64,000 bases of DNA from Urophycis tenuis. Taxonomy: Eukaryota; Chordata; Actinopteri; Gadiformes; Phycidae. The notes beneath the pieces were generated by a model. That model searched no databases. It worked only from the letters and a program-made list of their open reading frames with translations, and was not told the DNA's origin. Shown piece by piece: positions 22,508 to 34,442 of the stretch (within the stretch, counting starts at the first letter, position 1; each line of letters begins with the position of its first letter). The stretch spans positions 9,962,395-10,026,394 of the forward strand of contig JAXIVH010000008.1 of assembly GCA_036785325.1 (NCBI GenBank). Reading direction: 5' to 3'. The translations under genes were made by a program, and so were the position numbers.

Positions 22508-22690
22508 GGGTGCAGTAGCTCAGTGGGTAGAGCAGGTGGACAGAGCGGGTCGTCCACCAACCGTAGGGTCGGCGGTTCGATCCCCTTGATCCCCCTCCAA
22601 ATGTCCACATGTCGATCCCCACAAATGTACTGATTGTAAGTCGCTTTGGACAAAAGCGTCTGCTAAATATCTCCTTTAATAATAATAAAT
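22508..22690 (+). mobile_element. tRNA-derived SINE, second family
   Basis: The A box is TAGCTCAGTGGGTAGAGC and the B box GGTTCGATCCC. The 3' body contains GATTGTAAGTCGCTTTGGAC and AAGCGTCTGCTAAAT, then an AATAAT tail. Related copies are at 33090 and 33267. Confidence 0.87.
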
Positions 22691-24650
22691 TTTTTATCAA
22701 GCTCCTTAGAGATGTTTTGCGTAATATAAGATGGTCACATTATGAAACAATGTTTAGAATTCACATGGGGAGAAGGGATAGAGGCGAGGAGAGTTTGGTG
22801 AAAACATTTAGCAGCAGTAAAAAACACAAAGTTCCACAAAATAAAACAACAACACCACGGCCGCGTTAGCCCCCTGGGCCGAGGGATTCTGAATCATTAT
22901 GATACCGCCCCTTCCCAATCCACAAATGGGCATCAATATCATTCTTGACCTGAGCACAACTAAACACTGTCAACACACACACCGCCATTTTGTATTCAAA
23001 CATTTCAAACGTTGAGAAACGGCCGTTCGCTTTCACCAATGTGAAACAAACGGCCTCTTATGCAATTTTGAAGGACACAATACAATATACAGTTTTTGGA
23101 CTATAGTACTATGTGTTAACAATACCAAACAGGTATAAGGGCCTCGCAAAGTTCAGACACTTTGCTGGATCATTTTGCAGGTAGCAGGTTTTGCTCTTTG
23201 GCCGGTGATGTACTGCAGAAATGTACCAGCAAGAAGGAATAAAAACGTGGGACAAGGAAGTCATGTGGTTTGGTCATGGGAGGAAGGCTGTGAATATATC
23301 CATTGCATGCACACATGCATCTGCAAACCTGAAGACCTGTTCATGTTCACAACCCCAAATAGCCACGGTGCAAGAAATTGAACAGGGCTATAATTGTTCA
23401 GCGTCAAAGTTACAGAGATAGGCTGGACAATCATTAGTGATTATGCAGCTGGCCCATGCTGTACTCATACAGTTCATTACAACATCCACTTCCTCTTCTT
23501 CGCTGAAAAGTTCATAATATGGTCATGTTTTCTTGTCCCATAGGCATGGATCATTGTAAACATGTTCTTGTGGTTTGTATTTGGTGAACATAAATTAATT
23601 GGTGGGCAAGTCTCCGGTGAACATTGACCACCACAAGGGGGTAACTACTTAGTCATGATGGATCACAACATGCTGACCACAGCTCAATCAGCGTAATCAC
23701 CAACTGCACAAAACGGTTGTAGAATTCGGACTCTTTGATACAAATCTGCGGTGAGATTCAGATCCAGACCATGAGTACTTTATTGATCCCAAGAGAAACG
23801 GTCACTGTCCCAGGTGCTCTCCTCATGAATAGAGACATATAAAGGTCGTATTGGCATCTAAGAACTTGGGTCACATGGTATACATTTTAACACATCACCC
23901 CCCCCCCCCCCCCCCCCCCCCCCCCATAGGAATCAATGGCTACTATAGTGACGACAGTGGCTGGGTTATTAAATTCCTTATCACCGAGCTTCCAGTAAAC
24001 TAAACCATTGTAAACAGACTTTGTGGCCAGAATCATTAGTATAAAGCTAATGATTAATCAACTCACAGATCTGATGTCATCGCCTCATTTCATGTTTTCC
24101 ACACGTCCCACCCATTTGCTTTCATTGCCGCCTAACCTTCCCCATGTGCATTCTCTCCTGTTTGTAATCTCTCTTTTATTACATGTAAAGGAGACAGTGT
24201 TGTTTATCGCTGGGTGCTTTTTTTTTTTTGTAGGTCAGCTCTCTAGCTGTAGCCTGATGGAATCAGGGAGTCACGGAGGCATGTACAAAGTTGACCCGGA
24301 TGGGGAGTGGCCCAGTGATCTCTGTCTTGGGAAGTCTGATAAGCCACGGCTTCATATTACACAAAAAAAAATTGCATCGCATTTAAGATGCGATGTAAGG
24401 TGCTCATAATCTTTTAGACAAATACACCTTGTCAAAAAAAAACAGCTCCAAGTAGATACTGTGCCATGCCTGGAAGGACAATACAGTCAGGTCATGCCAA
24501 TGAAAACTCCTCAACCCCTCCTTTTCCCTCCTTTTACTGGCAAAGATCCCGAGACTTCCCGTAAGTTACGTGCTCGAGCCACATTCTGGAAGGGTGCCAA
24601 ATCCACCTGTTAGACAGGTATGTTGATCCAGGGAGGAGCTGGGCCACGTA
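22691..24650. other. intergenic, poly-C tract, no supported gene
   Basis: A 28-bp poly-C run lies at 23898-23925. A LINE-tail-like string (TACTTTATTGATCCCAAGAG) is at about 23775. The 24023-24409 ORF (+) has no recognisable domain and is probably chance. Confidence 0.5.
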
Positions 24651-24654
24651 ACCC

Positions 24655-24880
<226 letters not shown>

Positions 24881-25043
24881 TTTTTTTTTTGTGGAAAACA
24901 TATAATATAATACATTTTACATAAACAAAAACAACATATTATATATTGTCTCTTCTATGTAAAGTGTCATCAGCAGAGGAAATCTACACAGTTGCTTGAC
25001 TGCTAAAGGCTTCTTCTAATGGTGTATTCAATTAAAATTTGAA

Positions 25044-25085
<42 letters not shown>

Positions 25086-25164
25086 ACATGGCACATGGTA
25101 ATAGCAGATAGCAGAAAGCAATAGCAGGCACATGGCAATAGCAGATTTTTTAAAACTGCTGTTC

Positions 25165-25463
25165 TTTATTGTACATTTAAAAAAGAAAGCAAAAATGCTT
25201 ACATTTGCCAATATATATATATATACTCTAAATGCAGTAAATACTGCAAATAGAAATTCCAATTTGAATTGTAAAAAAAACAACACTTTGCAAGGACATA
25301 CAGGAATAAACTGATGCATTTATACATATTACGTAAGCGATACATTTGTACATAATGTAGGGTTTCTTGACAGTTCCATCTCCAGTTCCACCAGGGAAAT
25401 AATAGCAGAATTAATAGAGCTTGATTATGTATCTAAAAAAATAACATACAATCATACTTTATT
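25165..25463 (-). terminator. candidate poly(A) signals for elf3
   Basis: The minus strand has AATAAA at 25463-25458 and again at 25170-25165. They give 3'UTRs of about 0.5 and 0.8 kb after the elf3 stop. Confidence 0.4.
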
Positions 25464-25951
25464 AATCTCAGACTACAACAGAGAAGAAAAATGCAGTGCA
25501 AAAATTAATACCCACATACCCAAATATTTCTCAAAATGAGCAAAATAAAAAATTATCAAAATAAAAAATTATCTCTCAGAATAATACATTCCAGCAAAAA
25601 AACAATATCAATTGGGTGTAAACTCCATACAAAATCACTTTGCAACTATCTGCATCCAATCAATATAATGAGTGTACACAAACTCACAGCGGGGAGACTG
25701 TGGTGTCACAAATATAAAAAAAATAAAACAAAAACAACACGTTGTTCATAATGGTTCATAAAACCTACTAGAGCCAACAACAATGGCTTACATTGTCTGC
25801 AACACCTTCCCTTTGAGAGAGAAGTTAGTGTCATTCATATTAGGACGACCCAGCGACACGATGTCATCCAAACTACCCACCGGAGAGGCAACAGGAGTGG
25901 ATCAAGTTCCCTCCCCCGCCTCACCGCTCTCATTAAGCCCTCGCTGCTGTG

Positions 25952-28900
25952 TTAAACGGCCGGCCCAGTTGATTCAACTTGCCACCCGTTTGAATTCTTC
26001 CCAAATTTGTAGACAAGCCGCCTGCCGTCCACACGCTCCAGGATCTCTCTCTTGTAGTAGTACCTGTGAGAGGAGCAGAGTCCAACTGTTAGCCTTCCAC
26101 TCTGTATCACACAGCACTGAAAAGGTCAAGTTGAATTTCTAAATAAGAGTCCCTCTGATGAGTGCTCTTTCCCTTTGTGCGACTTTGCAGGACTTTAGAG
26201 TTGCTTGAGGGGGCACATGAGGGGGCACATGAGGGGGCACATGAGGGGGCACATGAGGGGGCACATGAGGGGCACATGGGGGGGCACATGGGTGTGTATG
26301 AGGGTCTGACTGTGTTCCCTCTGGACTCCAAGGGGCATACCTCATGGCCCTGCTCAGCTTTTCGTAGGTCATGCTGCTGTTCTTTTTCTTCTGTCCCCAC
26401 AGCTGCGCCACGGCCTCGGACTTGAGGAACTTGAAGACCCCCTCGCGCCGGTCTTCCCATTTCATCAGGCCCGGGTTCTTCTCCTGGTGGATCAGAATGT
26501 CCCTGATGAACTCCCACAAGTGGGTGCCACGGGGCGCTGCGGAGAGAGGGAACATTTGACCAAACGCCCAACGTGTGTGTGCACCTGCTAGCAAAACCCG
26601 CAGCGTATGCAAAAGGCAGGCAGAATCTGAAATAGCCAAAACTATGCAAACATTCAATGTTCCCAGTTATGGACAGAGAAGCTATTTACTCATAAGTCAT
26701 TGGTTACAGAACATTGTTATCAAACAGCAATATAGGTTTACCATGTTTGGTTTTCTTTGGATTCTCGAAGAAGAAGCCTGCATTGTCTCGGCTGAGCTTA
26801 GGTGGTCGCCCCCTTGGTCTTTTCCCTCTGATCTCATCCTTCTCTATTTTGATATCTTCCTCTGCTAGGGGAAAGATTTACACACATATCCGAATATTAT
26901 ATTTTTTGGGCTTTTGTGGGATTAATAATCATCTGGAGACTTAACAAAAGCTTAGTCTGTTTATACGTGCTAAACACAGAAAATACTTCTCATTGGAGAA
27001 AATGGCACAGAATAGCATCTGTAATCTTCTAATAATGAAATGTTGAAGTAAAATATCTCAAACATTTGATATATTTTCAGAGCAGCAGGTGCATACTTGT
27101 GGTGGGAGAGTAGGCAAACTCCAGCTCAGAGTCACTGCTCCTTGACTCTGGGGAGCTGGGGATCTGGAGCCCACATGCTCTGTATTCACTGTCAGAGAGG
27201 TCTGACAGGTCTGCGTCCCTCAACGGATCCATGGGCTGCTGACCAGTCAAGGTGTAAGTTGCTCCATAGTCAGGCTCCTTCTTGATTTCGCAAGCTGTTC
27301 ACAAGAAGCAACGTCAGCTCCACGATATCCCATAAGAACGCATCTATGATACCATGGAAATGGTGGAAATAGGGTACCTACCATCGCTAACTTTTAGGGT
27401 GCTCAGGAAAGGGTAACTTAGGCTGTCCAAGAAGCCCTCTAGCAGTCGACACGTCTCGTGTAAGTCTGATCCTGACAGGTACGATGGTTCTGTGAAAACA
27501 TATAAGGAAATATATAAGGAATAAGGAATATAAGGAATATAAGGAAAATAAGGAAACGTATAAGGAAAGCAGCCAGAGACATCATCAATTTTTTTGCACA
27601 ACCACAAGTTTAAAACATGTGCAAGTCCCTCGTTTAGCACCAAAATAATTCAAACGTACCATATTTGGTCTTGGGAACATATTTGGAGAGGCTGTGATGG
27701 AGCTCTGGACCAAGATAAGGCCCGAAGTCCTGTATCATCTGGCCCTCTGTCATGTGGCAGAGGTAGCGGCCGTCCACCGTGCAGGCAGACAAGCTCAGGT
27801 GGGACGCGTCAAACTTGAGTCTGTCTATGTTGTCGCTGATGAACTCTATGACGTTTTCTTCTGACCAGTCCTGGGGATTAAGCTCCTTGTACCCAGGATC
27901 TACAGGTTGTGGACAATTGGGACAAAGAGATGGAAAGCCCGGACACAAGGTTAAGTATGCTGTTTAAATAGCATCGTGTAGTTGTTGAGATGAAGGTGTG
28001 AACCACAAGCATTGCAAATCATTGCTGTACGACACCTACATTATGAAGTCTCAATATATGTCTATATATGTCATTTATTACATAGCTTTTACCATTAGCA
28101 TATTCCCCACATATCCACATATTCCTTAATTTGTGTAAAAGTGATAGGGCTTTGTCTTGTCATGCATGTTGGTACATGCTGCTGAGGTCAAACTAACAAA
28201 GCCCCAACTGTTTAAACAATGAGGTGGCATAGAGTCCTCTATTTGGTGATTATGCCTGGTTAAATATTGTCCCCCCTGGTAAATCATTGTGTCCAGAGGA
28301 GGTCAAAGCAAAGTTCAGCAAGTTAATGGTGGGGATGTCTGAGTCTGGCTTTGATAACAAAGGACTGTCTCAGCTTCAGTCCTTACTTGCTCATTTGTGG
28401 TTTTACTCCTACAGCCACAATGTTTGCCCTAAGCAAACCAAAAAAACGTTTTCTACAAAACGAAAGAGATCAAGTGTTCCTTGTTGCATACCATTTTGTT
28501 TTTAAGAATTGCATATATGTATGCCTGTTTCTTGTCTCATTGTTATGATTCTGCCTTGACCTGGACTGTTCACATTTCTGTCATTTGCTGTGGTTACCTC
28601 TGAATTTACCCTCACAGAATTAACTCAGTGTTATTTCACTTAAACAGATCTTTTATCTCTCAGCTGATCCATCTCTTTTCGTGTGAAGTAAAAAGGGTTC
28701 GGTAACAGACAGAAAGTGTGCGATCAATTAGAGCAACATGCTGTGATGTGTTCTGTATCAAGCTGCAAGTCAAGCGGATCACAGTGAGCGGTTCTCACCT
28801 GTCGAGCCTGTCCCAGGGCTGCACGTGTGGCCGCTGCAGTCAGGCTCCAGGTATTGCATGAAGGCTGGCTCATGCAGGGACTCATCGCTGCTCTCGTACA

Positions 28901-28952
28901 TGGTCAGGTTCGCGTGAGTCAGCACACTGCTCAGACATGGCGATGTCGACAT
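25952..28952 (-). CDS. elf3: ETS transcription factor ELF3 (ESE-1), 376 aa
   Basis: Seven coding exons join in phase: 28952-28799, 27899-27660, 27489-27382, 27294-27097, 26864-26742, 26536-26341, 26063-25952 (stop TAA). The total is 376 aa against 371 for human ELF3. Exon 2 carries a pointed (PNT/SAM) domain, about residues 53-131 (ELNPQDWSEENVIEFI, KYVPKTKY). Exon 4 is a Ser/acidic transactivation-like region with IKKEP, a possible SUMO site. Exon 5 has an AT-hook (KRPRGRPPKLSR). Exons 6-7 form the ETS domain, GTHLWEFIRDIL through QLWGQKKKNSSMTYEKLSRA and MRYYYKREIL to VYKFGKNSNGW. ELF3 binds GGAA sites and controls epithelial differentiation genes. PNT, AT-hook and ETS together separate ELF3 from EHF and ELF5, which lack the hook. 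A 7-nt 5'UTR precedes the ATG in exon 2 of the transcript. Confidence 0.95.
26206..26290. repeat. 12-bp minisatellite, about 7 copies
   Basis: The unit is GAGGGGGCACAT, nearly identical in each copy. It lies in the intron between the two ETS-domain exons of elf3. Confidence 0.95.
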
Positions 28953-29177
28953 GGTGTCCCTGCACAGGAGATGGCATAAGATTGGAAAGTTACAAATGTG
29001 TATCGTAATTGTAGCATGAAGAAAAAGTGAAATCGATCTAGCCAGAAAGAGATAGATACATAGATGGATACTATGTATATAGTAAACAACCCATAAACAG
29101 GTAACAAATATATATAAAAGCAACAAACATAGAAGCCACAATCATTGACACAACACAGTTAAACACACAACATGTAC

Positions 29178-29335
29178 CTGATTTGGAGGCAGACAACAGC
29201 ACACACTGTTAAAGGATGATCCGAGGTATTCCACAGTGTGCCTCTGTATGATTTCAATGTTTGGTACTCTTCGGAATATATCCCCTTCCTCCTCCTGCCT
29301 AAAACAGTCCCTCCTCTCAGAGCCAGATATGCACC
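29178..29335 (-). other. elf3: probable elf3 untranslated first exon
   Basis: On the minus strand a donor CAG|GTACATG ends the exon at 29178. The next acceptor (TGTGCAG) is at 28960, seven bases before the ATG. The 5' end is set only by the TATA box about 25-30 bp upstream, so it is approximate. Confidence 0.5.
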
Positions 29336-29358
29336 TGCTGTTATATTTACCTGCCTGA

Positions 29359-29365
29359 ATTTATA
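29359..29365 (-). promoter_or_regulatory. elf3: TATA box of elf3
   Basis: The minus strand reads GAGTATAAATTC. It sits about 180 bp upstream of the splice donor of the untranslated exon, with purine/pyrimidine and CACCC-rich sequence directly upstream. Confidence 0.55.
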
Positions 29366-29400
29366 CTCCTATGAAAAAAGAGGAGGGGTGTGGGTGTGGG

Positions 29401-29407
<7 letters not shown>

Positions 29408-29453
<46 letters not shown>
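29408..29453. repeat. (GA)n microsatellite beside the elf3 promoter
   Basis: About 23 GA units, beginning 43 bp upstream of the elf3 TATA box. A GTGGGTGTGGGTGTGTGT stretch lies between. Confidence 0.95.
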
Positions 29454-29456
<3 letters not shown>

Positions 29457-29640
29457 TGGTACCACGGGTTGAGGAGGGGAGAGCAGGTGAGTTCAGGGGA
29501 TTTCCACACAGGTTTTGGCCACTCCCTTTCCATGTCTCCATTCTTATTATCTTCCCCACTTCCAGAGAACTTGATTAACCAAACAAACCTGCCCTTTGCG
29601 AAATTGTCCATCGTTCAGACATGCAGTGCAAGTGGCCAGC

Positions 29641-29643
29641 CCG

Positions 29644-29675
<32 letters not shown>

Positions 29676-29677
29676 TG

Positions 29678-29709
<32 letters not shown>

Positions 29710-29712
29710 CAG

Positions 29713-29781
<69 letters not shown>

Positions 29782-29912
29782 TATGCTCTCAAAAACACAC
29801 ATACACACACACGCTCACACACACGGACACACGCACCGACACACACACGGACACACGCACCGACACACACACACACACACACACACGCAGATGCACACAC
29901 ACACACACACAA

Positions 29913-29973
<61 letters not shown>

Positions 29974-30007
29974 AACATACACACACACTCACACACACAC
30001 ACACACA

Positions 30008-30075
<68 letters not shown>
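29641..30075. repeat. long compound (CA)n array, about 435 bp
   Basis: CA dominates, with interspersed CG, CT, GA and AA variants. The long His/Thr and Cys/Val reading frames across it (both strands) are products of the repeat and not genes. Confidence 0.97.
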
Positions 30076-30076
<1 letters not shown>

Positions 30077-30451
30077 CCTTGTTTCTGTCGTTTTCTCTTA
30101 CACAACCACACGAGGACCGTGGTACAATAGGCTAGTGTCACCAAGGGGTAGTCGATAACCGAAAAAGGTGACACAATCCTTGCTTGATTCTAAAAATAGT
30201 TTGATGGCACCTCAACCACACTGAGGTGTGTTGTGCGTCGCGTTGGTTTTAACTTTGAGGTGAAGCTAGGCCAAGGCTGACACGGTGCCATATAAACTGC
30301 CCTGTGTAATGGTTCAACTCGTAATGCGTCACGACTAACTTAACATATCAGACCGTACAAGAACCCGCGCATACGCTCCACAATACCGATTAGTGTTCCT
30401 GAGACTCTGTTCAAGTTCAACAGAAAGCACCGCGGCAGTTGCTGTAACTTG

Positions 30452-30665
30452 AACCAGAGGTGTATAAAGTACTTGAAAAAAATAACTAAGTAAAAGTACA
30501 AGTACCATAACTGAAAATGACTTTGGTAAAAGTTAAAGTCACCTAAAGGAAAATTACTTAAGGAAAAGTCTTAAAGTAGCTCACATTTACAGTAATGTAC
30601 TTAAGTTACTTAAAAATACACTCAAGTATCAAAAGTACAAGTACAAGTATTTTAATAGTACGCCG
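30452..30665. mobile_element. hAT-type MITE-like repeat
   Basis: CCAGAGGTGTATAAAGTACT and repeated AAGTAAAAGTACAAGTA strings match the widespread fish MITE family with CAGRGGTGTAAA ends. A CCCGAACCCGAACCCGA tract at 30795, also common in hAT derivatives, follows. Confidence 0.65.
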
Positions 30666-31063
30666 TGTTTATAGAAGCCTGCCTTTATTAGGTGATGCAA
30701 GCCATTTGGAAATGTCAACAAACAGATGGGTGCAACATGCGCAGGGTAACGCGTTGGTAAATTACAAATTTCAAACCGCTCAGATGTGACCGAGCCCCCG
30801 AACCCGAACCCGAACCCGACGCACAATTTCTATGTATTTGTCTGAACCTGACCCGGCGCGTCGGGCTCAGGTCGGCTGTCTGTCCTCTAGGGCTGGTAGG
30901 GCCGGAGAAGGAAGCGCGTTTACTGTAACTTCAAAAGGTTGTGACACGAAAAAGCGGGGTTGACAAAGTGCGTGCTGATGAAGACAGAGGGAGGCCACGG
31001 GAGGTGGAGTGGGCGACGTGACGGGGCGACGCGCCACCGCTGCAAGGCAGGCGTGTTGGACTC

Positions 31064-31249
31064 TTCACAAAGAGTTTACTTACATTCACAAAGAGTTTAC
31101 TTACATTCACAAAGAGTTTACTTACATTCACAAAGAGTTTACTTACATTCACAAAGAGTTTACTTACATTCACAAAGAGTTTACTTACATTCACAAAGAG
31201 TTTACTTACATTCACAAAGAGTTTACTTACATTCCCAAAGAGTTTACTT
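31064..31249. repeat. 21-bp minisatellite, 8.9 copies
   Basis: The unit is TTCACAAAGAGTTTACTTAC plus A, almost invariant. Because 21 is divisible by 3 it reads through as HKEFTYI on one strand. I regard it as non-coding. Confidence 0.95.
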
Positions 31250-31329
31250 TTTTACTTTTCTAAATTTCATATTTCAATTTTATTCTACAGTCATTATATT
31301 CTATTTAGATTTTTATACAGTATTTATAT

Positions 31330-31447
31330 ATTCTTTCGGCATCCAGTGTGGGCAGTAAAGTAAGAATTTCATTGTACAGGGAAACGTGTTTCTTTACTGC
31401 ACATATGACATTAAAAGCTTTGAATCTTGAATCTTTGAATCTTGAAT
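31330..31447 (+). mobile_element. 3' tail of a LINE-like retroelement
   Basis: AGAATTTCATTGTACAGGGA then repeated GAATCTTGAATCTTTGAA is the familiar 3' end of fish CR1/L2-like elements. Only the tail remains. Confidence 0.55.
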
Positions 31448-33076
31448 TGGTGTGACGGTCAGAAGGAGCTTCAACACACGTTCAGCCCTCACGGAACCCT
31501 TTGGACATCATCGTTGATTAATCACTCGAGAACTGAGTGAAAAACATAACTTTGAAGCATAGTCTAGTCGGTGTTATATGCTTTCTGTGACAGGAGTCTC
31601 TGTAATGTTGAAAGAAACATCCACACAAACGACAGAATACAATTGTTTTAGTAATTAATACATTAATTCTGTATGACGTTGTGCTGCTTGGGGGTTTTAG
31701 ATGCCCCCACGTTATGAAGGTCAATTTATTTTCTACTATCCTAATCTTTTTGTGATATTCAGTAATTTAAGGTTTGGTGGTATATGTCCCATGTTCAAAA
31801 CAAGAAGCAAATAGCTGAATATGATGTTATCGTACATACATCCAATGGTAACTCTGTATGTCTGTCTTTAGATTTTCTTGCAAACGTTCCTCCAATCGAC
31901 TTCAGACTTGGCGGGTGTACTGCTCAGGACCAAATGAAGTGCAGCGTAACTGTGAAGTGATTTGGATGAGTGGTTCTTAAGGAAGCTGCAAATAGCAATG
32001 ACAGAGGCAATCGGCCCGCTCTGAACAGGCACGTGAACTGGGCACTGCACTGTTACTCTGATGTCCTGTAGGGCAGGGTAGTCTGGGGATTACAATGTTT
32101 GACTCCTTGCTGAAACTATCTGGGTTTGAACCCCAATATCCGCAGTCTACATGTAGGCATCCTTGAGAAACATTCCCGCCGATTAGTGCATCTAAAGAAA
32201 TGTATAACAATAATAATGAACTGTCAATTGAAACCAAAGTGTTGGCCACTATATAATCTCGGCAGTTCTTATGTTAGCAGAACTTCTTGGCTGAGATGAC
32301 ACTAAGCATCGAAAGAACACCAGAAAACGCAGGGTTAACTAACTGTTGAGGAGATATTCTGCCGATGAGAAAAGGGATTAACGTGATTGGATGAAGCTCA
32401 TCTAAAAGAGGATCTTGATAATGAATACATTCTACAGTGGCCTGTCCGTGGTAGAGTACAGTAGGGACTATCTAGGGTCTGCCTTTAGACCCTAGACTTG
32501 AATGCAAATTCTGATTTGTGAGAGCAGCCACAATATGACTTATATAATTAATTATATAATTATATAGTATATAATTCATCCACAGCACCTATAGAGAGCA
32601 GCAACTCATTTTGGTTTGTCAGTGTATCTGCTCAACATTTTTGTTGGTCAAGTCCATAGAGGTTTTCCTATAGAAGACACGGTGACCTGTGTTTTATTTA
32701 TTAATTTTATTTCACTATGGTACAGTTGTGGACCTCTTTGAACAAAACAAAGGGAATGTTCATAGACTTATGCAGCAAGGCCCCATCACATGACCTCATA
32801 CGGGGGGATCCAGTCGCTGTGGTCCAGAATGTGACATTTTGATGCCAATACAGATTTGATGTGTAGACATCATATGAGAGACTCGGAAGCTTCATGGAAA
32901 GTGTTTAACATGGTCTGTTGGAACTTTTTTCCTGGTTGACCTTGGTCTTAAAAATGAAAGTGAACTGGGAAAAAGCCCCGAACTGGATGACCTTGCCGAC
33001 TAGTGTCTGGACTCCAAGCTCATTGTGGACTTCGGCTATCTGCCATTGGGGTCTGAGCCTCTCTAGAGGGCGACCC
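31448..33076. other. intergenic, no supported gene
   Basis: Short ORFs only; no splice-supported exons or known domains. Confidence 0.5.
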
Positions 33077-33266
33077 AAAGGTAAAGGGGCGGTAGTGGCT
33101 CAGTGGGTAGAGTGGGTGGACAGAGGGGGTCGTCCACTAACTGTAGGGTCGGTGGTTCGATCCCTGTGGTCCCCCGTCCTCCACATGCCAAACCCCACAA
33201 ATGTACTGATTGTAAGTCGCTTTGGGCAAAAGCGTCTGCTAAATGCCCCTTTTAAAGGTAAAGGGG
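33077..33266 (+). mobile_element. tRNA-derived SINE with 13-bp target duplication
   Basis: Same family as the copy at 22508 (GTGGCTCAGTGGGTAGAG, GGTTCGATCCC, AAGTCGCTTTGGGC). It is flanked by AAAGGTAAAGGGG at 33077-33089 and 33254-33266, a clear target-site duplication. Confidence 0.88.
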
Positions 33267-33432
33267 GATTGTAAGTCGCTTTTGTCCAAAGCGACTTACA
33301 ATCAGTACATTTGTGGGGTTTGACATGTGGACAGTTGGAGGAGGAGGAAGGCGATCAAGGGGATCAAAGTGCTGACCAGTGGACGACCTGCTCTGTCCAC
33401 CCGCTCTATTCACTGAGCTACTGCCACCATAT
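33267..33432 (-). mobile_element. inverted SINE copy, tail to tail with its neighbour
   Basis: The minus strand reads GTGGCAGTAGCTCAGTG and then the same SINE body. Its 3' end is odd. After GTAAGTCGCTTTGGACAAAA the sequence snaps back, so that GATTGTAAGTCGCTTT (33267-33282) and its exact complement (33288-33303) form a hairpin. Confidence 0.85.
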
Positions 33433-33589
33433 GGGTTGTCCTTTATAACCTGTTTGAAAGTAAAATTGTGAAATGTAGTGCAGTATTGTTTTGTTGCTTT
33501 TTTAAAATATATTTGTTCAGTTTATGTTTATTTAATGTCTGTAAACCAAATTTCCCTTCGGGGACATACTCTACTTATCCACTTGACCA

Positions 33590-33850
33590 ATCTACTCTCT
33601 ACATTACTCTCTACCACACACCTTTCCTCTATACTCTACCTCACCTACTTTTTACCTTTCTCTATACTCTCTACCTTACCCTCTACTCTCTGCCTCACTC
33701 TCTACTCTACTCTCTACCTTACTTTCTACTCTACTCTCCATCTTAGTCTCTACACTACTCTCTTCTCTACTTGACTTCTCTACTCTTTTTTCTGCTCTCT
33801 TTACTCTCTTCTATGTTCTCTGCAATACTTGACTTCTCTACTCATGATTA
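33590..33850. repeat. degenerate CTCTAC-rich pyrimidine tract
   Basis: Irregular repeats of TACTCTCTACC over about 260 bp. No gene is supported. Confidence 0.8.
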
Positions 33851-34387
33851 TTCAAATTGTATTAATATTCCCACAGTCCCTTTAATGTCCCTAACATATG
33901 TAGTAGGGATATTCAAATCCTGTACCAAGAAGCAAAGACTCCGATAAAGCAGAACTAACTGATAACAGCGTGAACTGTGGATAGGCAGGCATGGTATGAA
34001 AACAGCACGGTTTCAAGTTACAAGGTTAGCTCTGTTGCACAGTATCAGGTTAACCTGATACACCGCTCGGATCAACAGTGAACCGAAACTACGCTCAGCT
34101 GTTTGAATGTTTGTTAGCTCAGTTAATAGATTGTGCAGCCGGTCATCAGTGTACCATGAAGTGCAAAGCAAGCAGGCACTTTTTAAGGAATCATGCACTG
34201 CATGTGTGGTCGCTCACCATCACTTTTTGCCACCACTGCACTACTGAGAGGCACATGTGGATTTATTTATTGCATTTTATACGTGAATCAACATGAAAAT
34301 CCAATATTTGACTCGCTAACGTGTTACCATGTCACACACACACTTCTACGCACAACCAAAATAGATGCCAGGACAAAAAGATCCATG

Positions 34388-34442
<55 letters not shown>

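Noticed and set aside
22508..22580. tRNA gene
   Set aside because: A- and B-boxes are present, but the body continues into a SINE tail and sister copies occur at 33090 and 33267.
24023..24409. 128-codon ORF on the plus strand
   Set aside because: It crosses a poly-T tract and has no domain; probably chance.
26107..26649. Long minus-strand ORFs of 172-180 codons across the ETS exon
   Set aside because: Only the ETS exon (26341-26536) is coding. The rest runs into the intron and the 12-bp minisatellite.
29238..30158. Long His/Thr ORF (306 aa) and opposite Cys/Val ORFs
   Set aside because: They are translations of the (CA)n array and change only with repeat phase; no real gene signals.
31064..31249. 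CRISPR-like regular repeats
   Set aside because: Units are contiguous without unique spacers, in a vertebrate genome. It is a minisatellite.
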